Below, piece by piece: positions 18,001 through 26,724 of a stretch of 57,098 nt of DNA. Numbering within the stretch: the stretch's first letter is position 1; every line of letters begins with the position of its first letter. Below the pieces are notes generated by a model. The model ran no database searches. It saw nothing but the letters and a program-made list of their open reading frames with translations, and was not told the DNA's origin. The stretch is from Cloacimonetes bacterium UBA5210 (lineage in GTDB: Bacteria > Cloacimonadota > Cloacimonadia > Cloacimonadales > Cloacimonadaceae): NCBI GenBank assembly GCA_002412625.1, contig DHVK01000001.1, positions 1 through 57,098 of the forward strand, given 5' to 3'. The position numbers were made by a program, and so were the translations under genes.

Positions 18001-19779
18001 CCAGGGGAGGGTAGAGGTTAAATACGTGCTTTGTTTTTGCGGGATCATTTCGCAATTTGGGCAATGCCATTCGTTTGTGATGGTCAATCTCGCATAGTCG
18101 CTGGAATATCTATAGATGTATGCCCTTTGCACACCGAAAAACTCACCAACTTTTTTCAAGCTTTTGTCCAAAATGGCATCAATGTTCGAAACCTGACTTT
18201 TCACAAACGCGGTAGAGACATCTGCCACCATTTTCTGAAATCGGGTTTGTTGCTGAATCGAGGCTATCGCGTTTCGTTGCTCGGTGATATCTCTGATCAG
18301 GGATATCACATGGTTTTCATCCAGGGGACTGAGTCTGGCTTCATAATCTCTCATCATTCCTTGAGTTTCAAGCCTGTACTGAAATGCCAGAGTCTTGCGC
18401 TCTTGCAAAACCTGCTCTATCCGGTTCAACACCGCTTTGGTTAAATCCGGGGGCATGATGTCCGATAGATAACGGTTTGGAATCTGGGCTTCCGGAACAT
18501 ACAAGCCTTCGAAGTTGCCTACCTTGAGATCAGTGATTTTTCCACTTCGGTTCAACACAAAAATCGGATCCGGAATAGCCCCCAGGAGGGATTCTATATA
18601 GGAGTTCTTATCTTTCAGCTCACGCTCTACCCTTTTTTGAAAGCTCACATCCCGGGTCACGCCCTGAAGACCGTTAAACGCTCCTTTGTCATCCCGAATC
18701 ATGGAAATGTGCATCGATACATCGATTATGCTGCCATCGCTTTTGTAGTGCTGCACCTCAATCACCCTGGTTCGATTGGGGTCTGCATTCGGATCTTTCT
18801 CACGCGCCATTTCTTCCGCAAAATAGTTCATCATTACCGTAACTGATTGTGGTGGATGCTTTTCCGGCAGGCTCTTGGATATATGCTTTTCCGGGCTTTC
18901 GCCCAGCATTTGCTGCACAGAGGGGCTCACGTAAATGGTATTCAGTTCTTTATCCGTAACGAAGACTACATCTGTGATGTTGTCTGTGATGTGGCGGAGA
19001 TGCAGCTCGCTGTCCCTTAAAGCCCGATCTGCATTTATACGGTCTGTAATATTCCGGGCGTTAATCACATAGCCATTGATTGCCGGTGATCCGAGGAGGT
19101 TGCTGGCAAAAATCTCCAGCCATAGATAGCGCCCGTCCGAGTGCCGTACCCGCAATTCCAGGACTGCCAGTTTATTGGGATTTGCGGATAGCCACGCGAT
19201 GGTTTCATGGGTCTTGAGGAGATCATCCGGATGAATCACCGAAAACACGTCCAGACTGCTCATCTGATCGAGTTCCATACCCAAAATTCCGGTGCCCAGC
19301 CTGGTAGAATAAACTATGTTGAATTTCTTATCCAAGATTATAACCCAGTCGTTTGAATTCTCCAGCAAGAGCCGTAAACGCTCTTCGTTGCGGCTAAGAT
19401 CCGCTTCGATTTTTTTGTAATAGGAGATGTCGAGCACAATCGTGAAAAAAAAGCCTCTATTCAGCGACACTGCTTTGACCAGATACCACTTGCCCAAAGG
19501 TGTGCTTTTGCCTTCAAACTCTGTCGCGCCACCTTTTAAGGCCAGTTCTCCATACTTGCCAATCCAATCTACCGCGTCGCGCTCAACACCCGGCAAAACC
19601 TCCCGGACGGTTTTGCCAATTATCGCTTGCGGGTCCAGACCGGTGAGCCGGCCAAACTCGGCATTTGCCTCCACAAAGCGATAATCGTACACCTTTCCTG
19701 AATCGTCCAATACCACTTCGTGGTAGGCGTAGCCCATCGCCGCTCTATTTATCAGTTCACCGAAATCACGGAGTTCCAT
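17998..19779 (-). CDS. Hybrid histidine kinase, N-terminal PAS sensor part, ended by an in-frame stop
   Basis: A 593-residue product of four PAS domains and the first half of a GAF. The start is ATG at 19777-19779 with TGAGGAAATA upstream; an earlier ATG at 19812 has no ribosome site. PAS 1 covers ~1-120 (VYDYRFVEANAEFGRLTG), PAS 2 ~135-245 (DWVIILDKKFNIVYS, ending INARNITDR), PAS 3 ~260-385 (VVFVTDKELNTIYVSPS) and PAS 4 ~395-505 (DPIFVLNRSGKITDL). The GAF starts at VQRAYIYRYSS and breaks at LPW-stop. No membrane segment is seen, so it would sense something in the cytoplasm. With the downstream frame the intact gene would be about 1505 residues. It is either a recent pseudogene, a sequencing error or a readthrough case. 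Confidence 0.85.
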   Translation of the reverse strand: MELRDFGELINRAAMGYAYHEVVLDDSGKVYDYRFVEANAEFGRLTGLDPQAIIGKTVREVLPGVERDAVDWIGKYGELALKGGATEFEGKSTPLGKWYLVKAVSLNRGFFFTIVLDISYYKKIEADLSRNEERLRLLLENSNDWVIILDKKFNIVYSTRLGTGILGMELDQMSSLDVFSVIHPDDLLKTHETIAWLSANPNKLAVLELRVRHSDGRYLWLEIFASNLLGSPAINGYVINARNITDRINADRALRDSELHLRHITDNITDVVFVTDKELNTIYVSPSVQQMLGESPEKHISKSLPEKHPPQSVTVMMNYFAEEMAREKDPNADPNRTRVIEVQHYKSDGSIIDVSMHISMIRDDKGAFNGLQGVTRDVSFQKRVERELKDKNSYIESLLGAIPDPIFVLNRSGKITDLKVGNFEGLYVPEAQIPNRYLSDIMPPDLTKAVLNRIEQVLQERKTLAFQYRLETQGMMRDYEARLSPLDENHVISLIRDITEQRNAIASIQQQTRFQKMVADVSTAFVKSQVSNIDAILDKSLKKVGEFFGVQRAYIYRYSSDYARLTITNEWHCPNCEMIPQKQSTYLTSTLPW

Positions 19780-20054
19780 TATTTCCTCATTTATTATTAT
19801 GCAAGAAAACATACCTCTTGCGGGTCATCATGGACATTCCACAAATCTTCAATGTGTCAGTGTGATAGCGTGGCACTTTTTGTCAATTCGTTTGTGATGT
19901 CCGGCAGTGGGTCTTACTGCGGGAGGGCAAAGCTCGGAGATAGAGGCATGTGTTTTTTTAATTAAGAGTGGCCGCGGGCTGCCCGCGCTCGTCTGCCAGC
20001 TCAGATTATTATCACCTTGATCCTAAGCTTGTCCGGCTGTTGCCGTCCCGGGTT

Positions 20055-20119
20055 CAGGCTGAGATCAAGCTGTAATCTTCGCATGAGCACAGCAGAATAA
20101 GAGCTTCAGATTAGCTTTG
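20055..20119 (-). repeat. AAGCTG-rich interspersed repeat, copy 2
   Basis: On the (-) strand it reads AAAGCTAATCTGAAGC, then a TGTGCTCATGCG core, then ATTACAGCTTGATCTCAGC. It matches the other four copies over most of its length, including the GTGCTCAT core and the final CAGCTT-N4-CAGC block. Confidence 0.6.
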
Positions 20120-20241
20120 TTCCACTTTAAACATCCAAGCTGGGGTCAAGCCGTGAATGTCTGCGGCATACGGCGGCCTCCGCGGAATGAACCGGCAGAG
20201 CCCGCTCAAGCGCCAATACGGGAAGAACATAAAAGTCCTGC

Positions 20242-20271
20242 TTGACATAAACCGGCATCTAAAAATAATTG
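20242..20271 (+). promoter_or_regulatory. Probable sigma-70-type promoter of rpmE
   Basis: TTGACA at 20242-20247 with a weak AT-rich -10 (ATAATT/TAATTG) 17-18 bases later, about 40 bp before the rpmE start. The 11-mer CTTGACATAAA also occurs upstream of hup (36008-36018), which supports a shared -35 element. Confidence 0.45.
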
Positions 20272-20308
20272 ATTCAAATTATGTGAATTTATACAAGGAG
20301 CAAGATAA

Positions 20309-20518
20309 ATGAAACAGGGAATCCACCCAAAATACGTGAAGGCAACCGTTACCTGCGCTTGCGGAAACACTTTTGAAACCTTTAGTACCAAAGGCAATAT
20401 GCAGGTTGATATCTGTAATGTATGCCACCCTTTCTATACCGGCAAGCAGAAAATCATGGATACCGCCGGCCGTGTCGAGAAGTTCAACAAGAAATACAAA
20501 ATCCCTACCGAAAAGTAG
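20309..20518 (+). CDS. rpmE: 50S ribosomal protein L31 (zinc-binding type)
   Basis: A 69-residue bL31 with the full zinc set of the C+ form: TCACG near residues 15-19 and CNVCHPFYTGKQK near 36-48. AGGAG sits 9 bases upstream of the ATG. It is followed by a terminator-like hairpin before DUF1385, so readthrough into the following genes is possible but regulated. rpmE next to DUF1385 and prfA is a widespread bacterial arrangement. Confidence 0.96.
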   Translation: MKQGIHPKYVKATVTCACGNTFETFSTKGNMQVDICNVCHPFYTGKQKIMDTAGRVEKFNKKYKIPTEK

Positions 20519-20536
20519 TTCTTAACACTTTAGTTT

Positions 20537-20572
20537 ACGCCAGTCTACCCCAATGGGGAGAGTGGCGTTTTT
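20537..20572 (+). terminator. Terminator or attenuator after rpmE
   Basis: ACGCCA pairs with TGGCGT around an inner CCCC-AAT-GGGG stem, followed by TTTTTG. It lies between rpmE and the DUF1385 gene and would set the ratio of L31 to downstream products. Confidence 0.7.
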
Positions 20573-20593
20573 GTTTATAAAAAGAAGGAATAG

Positions 20594-21562
20594 ATGAAAA
20601 AGGAAATTAGTGTAGGCGGTCAGGCAGTAATCGAAGGCGTAATGATGCGCGGTCCGGATCGTCTGGCAACGGCGATACGCCGCAGAAACGGGATCATCGA
20701 ATTGAAGATCAAGCCCTTTGTGAGCGCCACCCAAACCGTGAAGTTGTTTGGCTTGCCCATTATTCGCGGCTTCGTGTCGCTGATCGAGATGATGAAGATC
20801 GGTTTTTCTACCCTGACTTTCTCTGCCGAGAGATATGAGCTTGATCTGAAAGAAGAAGCCAAAGAAAAGGGTGAAACTATCAAGGAAAAGAGCAAGGCAG
20901 CCGAAAAACGCGAAGAAATCTTCAGTTTTGTAATCGCGTTCGGTTTGGCCTTCCTGCTCTTCGGGCTTTTGCCCTACAAGCTGTCCGACTGGCTGAAGCT
21001 ATCCAAGCAGGATTTTTTCTTCAATCTCTTTGCCGGAAGTATCCGGATAGTGTTTTTCGTGATTTATGTTTGGGCGATTTCTCTGATGAAAGATGTCAAA
21101 CGCCTCTTTCGCTATCATGGCGCTGAACACAAAAATGTGAATGCTTATGAGCACAGCCAAAATCTGGAAATCGCAAGCATTCAACGCCAGACCACCATCC
21201 ACCCGCGCTGCGGCACCAGCTTCATGTTCTTTGTGCTGCTGGTGGGGATATTGGTCTTTTCTATTACCGATACTTTGGTCTCGCAATACATCCTGGGCAT
21301 AGCCATTCCGGTCTATCTGAGGTTGTTGTATCATCTGTTGATGATTCCGGTCATCTCTGGCCTCAGCTACGAAGTGCTGAAGTTCTCCGGCCGCAATCTG
21401 AAGCACCCGATCGTAAGATTTATGACTATCCCCGGCATGGCCTTGCAACGCATCACCACTCAGCCGCCGGATGACGCCATGGTGGAAACCGCGCTGGTGG
21501 CGATGAAGGCCGCTTTGGATATGGATTACAGTGCGCATCATGTAGTCCTGTTGGATAGCTGA
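20594..21562 (+). CDS. DUF1385 family membrane protein
   Basis: A 322-residue protein of DUF1385 (YqhQ-like). It opens with the family signature VGGQAVIEGVMMRGP, then has a charged coiled segment at ~85-115 and four or five membrane helices (FVIAFGLAFLLFGLLPY, IRIVFFVIYVWAISL, FMFFVLLVGILVFSI and a helix near 235). The conserved RYHGAEHKN and HPRCGTSF blocks are present. Function is not known for the family. AAGGA precedes the ATG. prfA starts two bases after its stop, the usual partner in Firmicutes and other phyla. Confidence 0.92.
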   Translation: MKKEISVGGQAVIEGVMMRGPDRLATAIRRRNGIIELKIKPFVSATQTVKLFGLPIIRGFVSLIEMMKIGFSTLTFSAERYELDLKEEAKEKGETIKEKSKAAEKREEIFSFVIAFGLAFLLFGLLPYKLSDWLKLSKQDFFFNLFAGSIRIVFFVIYVWAISLMKDVKRLFRYHGAEHKNVNAYEHSQNLEIASIQRQTTIHPRCGTSFMFFVLLVGILVFSITDTLVSQYILGIAIPVYLRLLYHLLMIPVISGLSYEVLKFSGRNLKHPIVRFMTIPGMALQRITTQPPDDAMVETALVAMKAALDMDYSAHHVVLLDS

Positions 21563-21564
21563 AT

Positions 21565-22632
21565 ATGATTCCGATCGAAAAACTGGAAGCATTGCACGCA
21601 GAATTCCTTGAGCTTCAGGGCATGATCTCGGATTCTTCCCTGATGAGCGACGCCCGCAAGTATAAAGCATTGATGCGCCGCTACAAGGAACTGGATTCTA
21701 TTACCGGCTGTTATGCCGAATACCTGAGCGCGCAAAACCAAATGGTGGAGACCAAACAGCTTTTGGTTGGGGAAAAAGACCCCGATATGCAAAGCCTCGC
21801 CAAAGAAGAAATTCTGGCCATTGAAGAGAGCCTGAACGAGATTGAGCTGCGCCTGAGGGACTTGTTGATCCCGGGTGACCCCAACGATGAAAAGAATGCC
21901 ATCATCGAGATCCGCGCCGGCACCGGTGGGGAAGAAGCCGCGCTGTTTGTGGCAGACCTCTACCGCATGTATAGCTATTACGCGGATCTGAAAGGCTGGA
22001 AAAAACAATTGCTTGATTCAAACGAGACCGGCATCGGCGGCTTCAAAGAAATCGTGATGCAGCTTAACGGCGAAAACGTCTATGGCCTGATGCGCTTTGA
22101 AAGCGGAGTGCACCGGGTACAGCGGGTTCCGGTTACAGAATCCAGCGGCAGAATCCATACTTCCGCCGTGACCGTGGCAGTATTGCCGGAAGCGGAAGAC
22201 ATCGATCTCGAGGTGAGCGACAACGACCTGCGCATCGATGTTTACCGGAGTAGCGGGAATGGGGGCCAAAGCGTGAATACCACAGATTCCGCCGTGCGCA
22301 TTACGCACGTTCCCACCGGTCTGGTGGTCACATGTCAGGATGAGAAATCCCAGATCAAGAACAAAGCCAAAGCACTAAAGGTGTTGCGCAGCAAGCTGCT
22401 GGATCTGGAAATCAGCCGGCAGGAGCAGGAAATCGCTTCTTCCAGAAGAGCTCAGGTTTCCACCGGCGATCGTTCTGCCAAGATCCGGACCTATAATTTC
22501 CCGCAATCCCGGGTGACAGATCACAGAATAAACTTGACAAGTTACAATCTGGATGGATTTCTGGCGGGAAACATCGATGAATTCATCCAATCGCTACGCA
22601 TAGCCTGGAGGAATGAGAAGGTTAACGAATAG
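21565..22632 (+). CDS. prfA: Peptide chain release factor 1
   Basis: A 355-residue RF1 that recognises UAA and UAG and releases the nascent chain. The GGQ loop is in SSGNGGQSVNTTDSAVRITH (residues ~226-245), the RF-1 domain continues with SQIKNKAKA, and the N-terminal part is a helical PCRF domain. Length is normal. It starts two bases after DUF1385 and its TAG stop touches the next ATG. Its own stop is TAG, so RF1 terminates at UAG here, which bears on the TAG inside the histidine kinase. Confidence 0.96.
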   Translation: MIPIEKLEALHAEFLELQGMISDSSLMSDARKYKALMRRYKELDSITGCYAEYLSAQNQMVETKQLLVGEKDPDMQSLAKEEILAIEESLNEIELRLRDLLIPGDPNDEKNAIIEIRAGTGGEEAALFVADLYRMYSYYADLKGWKKQLLDSNETGIGGFKEIVMQLNGENVYGLMRFESGVHRVQRVPVTESSGRIHTSAVTVAVLPEAEDIDLEVSDNDLRIDVYRSSGNGGQSVNTTDSAVRITHVPTGLVVTCQDEKSQIKNKAKALKVLRSKLLDLEISRQEQEIASSRRAQVSTGDRSAKIRTYNFPQSRVTDHRINLTSYNLDGFLAGNIDEFIQSLRIAWRNEKVNE

Positions 22633-23880
22633 ATGATCGAAATCTTTCTGATCCTGCTGATACTGATATTCTTTTTGGCTCTGTCCCTGATATTTTCCGG
22701 ATTAGAGACAGGGCTGATCTCAATTGATCAGATTGCCCTGGAACGCAGCTCGCGCCGCAACCGCAGAGATGCTGCCCTGTTGCGCTTTATCCGTCAGCCG
22801 GATAAGTTCCTGGGTACCACCCTGATCGGAAACAACATCGCCAATGCGGTGCTGTCCTCACTAACCACCCTTTTCGTCGCCAAGATGGGAGGTTTTGCCT
22901 TTGATGCCCGCTACACCGCGTTGGTTGTGGGAACTATTGTGCTGATCTTCGGCGAGATCGTTCCCAAGGCAGTGTTTCGGGATCATGCCGATACCATCGT
23001 AGCGCAATTTTATCCGCTGCTTGTGTTTTTCTTTTATCTGTTCCGTCCCTTTGTGGCAGTGGTAAGCAAGATTAATCTTGCCCTCCGCAAGCTTTTGAAG
23101 CTTACCGAAAATAACCAATATGACTACCTGACCAAGGACGATATCAGCTTTCTTTTGGCGGAAAGCAAAGAAGCCGGCACCATGCAACCTCAGATGGATA
23201 TGATCGAGGACGCGCTGGATCTGAAAGAACTGGAAGCGCGTAACATCATGGTCCCGCGCACGGACATCGTGGCAATCTCCGAAAGCGCCACAATCTCTGA
23301 AGTGATCGAACTTGCCCGCGAAGAGGGTTTCACACGCTATCCGGTGTATCGCAATACGATCGACGATATCATCGGGGTGCTGATCATCTACGACGTCCTG
23401 AAGAACGAAATCAAAGAAGATATGAGCGTGAAGGAAATCGTGCACGAGCCCTTCTTTGCCCCGGAAAACATGGACGTGGACATCCTTCTGAAGGAAATGC
23501 AATCGCAACGCAAATCCATGGCCATCATCGTGGATTCCTACGGTGGGACCGCGGGTATAGTGTCTATCGAGGACATTCTGGAAGAGATCGTGGGCGAGAT
23601 TGAAGACGAGTATGACGACGAGGAAGACTCCGATGTGGAGCAGGTGAGCCCCAATACCTGGATCGCGATGGCGGACGTGGAAATCGATCGTCTGGCGGAT
23701 GATTTTGATATAAATTTGCCGGAAGGGGATTATGAGACTATCGCCGGGCTGATCTTGGACCATCTGGAGAAAATCCCGCATCAGGGGCAATTTATCACAA
23801 TCGAGCCCTACCGTATTCAGGTCTTGCAAGCCACAGACAAGAAGATTGTAAAAGTAAAAATTCATAAACAGACGAGGTAA
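22633..23880 (+). CDS. CNNM/HlyC-CorC family transmembrane protein with CBS pair
   Basis: A 415-residue protein. Residues 1-~195 are a DUF21/CNNM membrane domain: a first helix (IFLILLILIFFLALSLIFSG), LETGLISIDQIALER, GTTLIGNNIANAV and FGEIVPKAVFRDHAD. Residues ~205-330 are two CBS motifs (RNIMVPRTDIVAIS, FTRYPVYRN; then VDSYGGTAGIVSIEDILEEI). Residues ~345-415 are the CorC_HlyC domain. Homologues are linked to Mg2+/Co2+ efflux or resistance, and the hemolysin label is historical. No gap separates it from prfA, so it is translationally coupled. Confidence 0.9.
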   Translation: MIEIFLILLILIFFLALSLIFSGLETGLISIDQIALERSSRRNRRDAALLRFIRQPDKFLGTTLIGNNIANAVLSSLTTLFVAKMGGFAFDARYTALVVGTIVLIFGEIVPKAVFRDHADTIVAQFYPLLVFFFYLFRPFVAVVSKINLALRKLLKLTENNQYDYLTKDDISFLLAESKEAGTMQPQMDMIEDALDLKELEARNIMVPRTDIVAISESATISEVIELAREEGFTRYPVYRNTIDDIIGVLIIYDVLKNEIKEDMSVKEIVHEPFFAPENMDVDILLKEMQSQRKSMAIIVDSYGGTAGIVSIEDILEEIVGEIEDEYDDEEDSDVEQVSPNTWIAMADVEIDRLADDFDINLPEGDYETIAGLILDHLEKIPHQGQFITIEPYRIQVLQATDKKIVKVKIHKQTR

Positions 23881-23884
23881 AGCC

Positions 23885-25549
23885 ATGAAATTGATGGAAT
23901 GCGTACCCAACTTCAGCGAAGGCAGAGACCGGGGAATCCTGGACGCCATCGCAGCTGCGATTAAAACGGTAAAAAATGTTTCACTTTTGGACGTGGATCC
24001 CGGCGCGGATACCAACCGCACGGTTTTTACAATGGCAGGCGAGCCGGAAGCGGTGGTGGAAGCCGCGTTTCAGGCCATCAAAAAAGCCGCTGAGCTGATC
24101 GACATGAGCAAGCATCACGGCGAACACCCCCGCATGGGTGCCACCGATGTGTGTCCCTTCATCCCGATCTCCGGGATGACCATGGACGAGTGTGTGGAAT
24201 ATGCCCGCAAACTGGGCAAACGCGTGGGAGAAGAACTGGGTATCCCGGTATATCTCTATGAAAACGCTGCCTCCAAACCGGAATGGCGAAACCTGGCAAC
24301 CGTACGCTCCGGCGAATATGAAGCCTTGCCCGAAAAAGCCCAAGATCCAAATTGGAAACCGGATTTCGGACCCCATACTTTCAATGCCAAAAGCGGTGCA
24401 ACTGCCATTTCCGCCCGGGAGTTTCTGATCGCTTACAACATTAACCTGAATACCAGAGATAAAAAGAAAGCGCACGACATCGCGCTCACCATCCGCGAAA
24501 GTGGAAAAGCTGCCCGCGGAGCAGACGGTAAGATGCTGAAAGATGCGCAAGGTAACAAGATCATGGAGCCGGGGCTATTCAGCAATTGCAAGGCTGTGGG
24601 CTGGTACATCGACGGTTATAACCGCGCCCAGATCAGCATCAACCTCACAAATTACAAAGTCACTCCGGCACACAAGGTGCTGGACAAAGTGCGCGAACTT
24701 GCCGCCCAGATGGGCATTCAGGTTACCGGTAGCGAACTTGTGGGCTTGATTCCCAAAGCCGCACTCCTGGAAAGCGGAACTTACTATCTGCAAAAAATGA
24801 ACGAATCCACCGGGATACCCGAGAAGATGATCATGGAAACCGCCATCCAATCCATGGGCTTGGCAGAACTTGCCCCCTTTGATCTGGATAAAAAGGTGAT
24901 CGAATTTGCCATTGCCAAACATGATCGCCTGAGTGCCATGACCGTTGAAGATTTCTGCGATCTGCTCTCCACGGATGCTCCGGCACCCGGTGGCGGCTCT
25001 GTTGCGGCCCTCTGTGCGGCTATGAGCGGAGCGCTTTCGGCGATGGTTTCGAACCTGACCATAGACAAAAAAGGCTACGAAAAGGTTCAGGACGAAGCCA
25101 GAGCATATGCGCCAATCGGCCAAAGCATCAAGGAACGCGCCATGCACTGCATCGATGTGGATACGGACGCCTTTTACGCAATGATGGACGCCATGCGTCT
25201 GCCCAAAAAGACCGATGAAGAGAGCCAATATCGTGCCCAACAGATCGAGATCTGCACCCAGGGCGCCATCATCGCGCCGCTGGATACTCTGCGCATCTCT
25301 CATGAAGCTTTGAGCCTGGCAGATAAAGTGGCTGTGATCGGTAATGTAAACGCGCTTTCCGATGCCGGTGTGGCAGCCCTCACCGCGCTGGCAGCCGCCA
25401 AAGCAGCCTATTACAACATTCGCATCAATATCTCCGGAATCACGGACGAGAGCTTCAAGCAGAACACTCTGGCAGAAGCTGAAGACCTGCTGGCGAAATG
25501 CGAAGTTATGGCAGCAAAGGTGGAAAAGGACGTTAGTTCCAGATTGTAG
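23885..25549 (+). CDS. ftcD: Bifunctional glutamate formimidoyltransferase / formimidoyl-THF cyclodeaminase
   Basis: A 554-residue enzyme that moves the formimino group from formiminoglutamate to tetrahydrofolate and then deaminates it to methenyl-THF, the last part of histidine degradation. Residues 1-~180 are the transferase N-domain (ECVPNFSEGRD; HHGEHPRMGATDVCPF) and ~181-330 its C-domain. Residues ~345-550 are the cyclodeaminase (DAPAPGGGSVAALCAAM). The same fusion is found in animals and several anaerobes. HutI is at 46140 but hutH and hutU are not in the window. It lies in a run with CNNM (4 bp gap) and aroK (1 bp gap), so it is probably co-transcribed from the rpmE-prfA side. Confidence 0.95.
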   Translation: MKLMECVPNFSEGRDRGILDAIAAAIKTVKNVSLLDVDPGADTNRTVFTMAGEPEAVVEAAFQAIKKAAELIDMSKHHGEHPRMGATDVCPFIPISGMTMDECVEYARKLGKRVGEELGIPVYLYENAASKPEWRNLATVRSGEYEALPEKAQDPNWKPDFGPHTFNAKSGATAISAREFLIAYNINLNTRDKKKAHDIALTIRESGKAARGADGKMLKDAQGNKIMEPGLFSNCKAVGWYIDGYNRAQISINLTNYKVTPAHKVLDKVRELAAQMGIQVTGSELVGLIPKAALLESGTYYLQKMNESTGIPEKMIMETAIQSMGLAELAPFDLDKKVIEFAIAKHDRLSAMTVEDFCDLLSTDAPAPGGGSVAALCAAMSGALSAMVSNLTIDKKGYEKVQDEARAYAPIGQSIKERAMHCIDVDTDAFYAMMDAMRLPKKTDEESQYRAQQIEICTQGAIIAPLDTLRISHEALSLADKVAVIGNVNALSDAGVAALTALAAAKAAYYNIRINISGITDESFKQNTLAEAEDLLAKCEVMAAKVEKDVSSRL

Positions 25550-25550
25550 C

Positions 25551-26006
25551 ATGCTGCTCTATATCATCGGCTTCAGCGGAGCGGGGAAGAGCACTCTTGC
25601 CCAATCCCTGGCTCAAGAATGGAGCATTCCCGCCCTTGATACCGACCTGCTGTTTTGCCAAAAGCATCAAACCGATATCGCGGAATATGTAAAGCAACAG
25701 GGCTGGCAAGCGTTCAGGCAGCAAGAAACAGAAATCCTTCTGGGAACCCGGGATTTTGCCCCCGGGTTCCCTTCTTCATACCCCGGCTATCGTGCCATTG
25801 TGGCTTGCGGTGGGGGGATTGTCGAAGCTCCGGAGAACCGGGACTTTCTGCTTGCCCGCCGGGTTCTGTGGCTGGCTCCGCCCTGGCAAACTCTCTTCGA
25901 GCGGATCAGCAAACAAAGCTCGGCTTTCGCAGCGGGGAAGAGCGAAGCGGAGCTATATCAAGCCTACCTTCGCCGTCTGCCCCTATATCGAGAATGCTTG
26001 CGCTGA
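25551..26006 (+). CDS. aroK: Shikimate kinase, short at the C-terminus
   Basis: A 151-residue P-loop kinase making shikimate 3-phosphate. Motifs: GFSGAGKS near residues 7-14, DTDLLF (shikimate/Mg site), FRQQE, VACGGGIVE and RRLPLYREC. Shikimate kinases usually have 165-180 residues; this one stops right after the LYREC helix, lacks the last strand-helix, and has a short lid. ATG at 25551 lies two bases after the ftcD stop and the P-loop position agrees with that start. A +1 frame continues beyond the stop with ENACAEAPLLLCG, so a frameshift near 25995 is possible. The MITE-like repeat begins 26 bp downstream and may have altered the 3' end. Confidence 0.82.
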   Translation: MLLYIIGFSGAGKSTLAQSLAQEWSIPALDTDLLFCQKHQTDIAEYVKQQGWQAFRQQETEILLGTRDFAPGFPSSYPGYRAIVACGGGIVEAPENRDFLLARRVLWLAPPWQTLFERISKQSSAFAAGKSEAELYQAYLRRLPLYRECLR

Positions 26007-26031
26007 GGCACCGCTTCTGCTCTGCGGATTA

Positions 26032-26222
26032 ACCCGGTTTATGTATTTGGAGCTCATTTGACCTTGCGTGTCTTATATGATTACCAATATCTTATACGGT
26101 CAAATGGACTTCAAAAAACAGGGGTGAAAACCATGCCTTGCCTGATTTTAAACCACCATTTAAGTTCTTTCAACAGAAAAATAAACAATAGGTGGCTTGA
26201 ACTCCAGTGCATGATTTGAGTT
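26032..26222 (+). repeat. MITE-like element, copy 1
   Basis: A ~190-bp element bounded by imperfect terminal inverted repeats: left end AACCCGGTTTATGTATTTGG, right end (reverse complement) AACTCAAATCATGCACTGG. Inside is a second hairpin, TCATTTGACC with GGTCAAATGGA. No ORF. It is similar over its whole length to copies at 41709-41903 and, inverted, at 50101-50269. Confidence 0.75.
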
Positions 26223-26288
26223 GAAGATTGCGGTTCGCTGGCGGGTATCATCCCAAAGCGATGATTTGAGTCCCCTAGGGACGCCATC

Positions 26289-26505
26289 TCAGGCATACAT
26301 GTCCAGATTCAGGGAAGCCATTCTGTCCAGCTTCAGCGTACGTTTCACGATTGCCACCGCCTCATCCACACTGAGATCCGTGGATAGCGCGAGTTCCAAG
26401 ACCGTACTGAATATCGGCCGGTTGGGATGCCGGATAAGCTGGGCAAGGTTTTGCTGTCTTCGAGGTGGCGCTGTTTTTGTTTTGAGTTGGGTGCTATCTG
26501 ACAGA
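26289..26505 (-). pseudogene. Protein-like gene remnant, family unknown
   Basis: A (-) frame ends at TGA 26289-26291 and reads like real protein over ~60 residues: QQNLAQLIRHPNRPIF, STVLELALSTDLSVDEA and LKLDRMASLNLDMYA. No start codon or ribosome site is found upstream, where the frame runs into the CAGAAAAACG inverted repeat. It looks like the C-terminus of a gene whose front was lost. I do not recognise the family. Confidence 0.35.
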
Positions 26506-26566
26506 AAAACGTTTCTGGAGAAAGGAGATCCTATCGGAACACGCCTCTCCGAGCCGTTTTTCTGTC
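26500..26566. repeat. 12-bp inverted repeat GACAGAAAAACG
   Basis: GACAGAAAAACG at 26500-26511 and its exact complement at 26555-26566. The CAGAAAAACG core also forms the inner end of the 34-bp inverted repeat at 31865-32059, so the two structures are probably related. Confidence 0.55.
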
Positions 26567-26724
26567 GAGTACCCGCCAGATGTCATTTTGCCGGAGAATT
26601 TGTAACAACTGCTTCGCCAGCCTTGGCGGCGGTCTCACGCATCTCGGGAGCTACTTGTGCGGGGTTCGGGAACCGGATAGGGGGATCTTGGGAAACGCGG
26701 GGGATGTATGTCTTCCAGAAGGGA

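Larger units (their letters stand above)
19780..20308. other. Intergenic region upstream of rpmE with repeat copy 2
   Basis: No gene is seen. It holds the divergent promoters of the histidine kinase and rpmE, one copy of the 60-bp AAGCTG-rich repeat and several GC-rich palindromic bits (GGCCGCGGGCTGCCCGCG near 19970). Confidence 0.5.

Noticed and set aside
22861..24021. Long (-) frame opposite the CNNM and ftcD genes
   Set aside because: His/Asp/Phe-rich shadow of two clearly recognised genes on the other strand.
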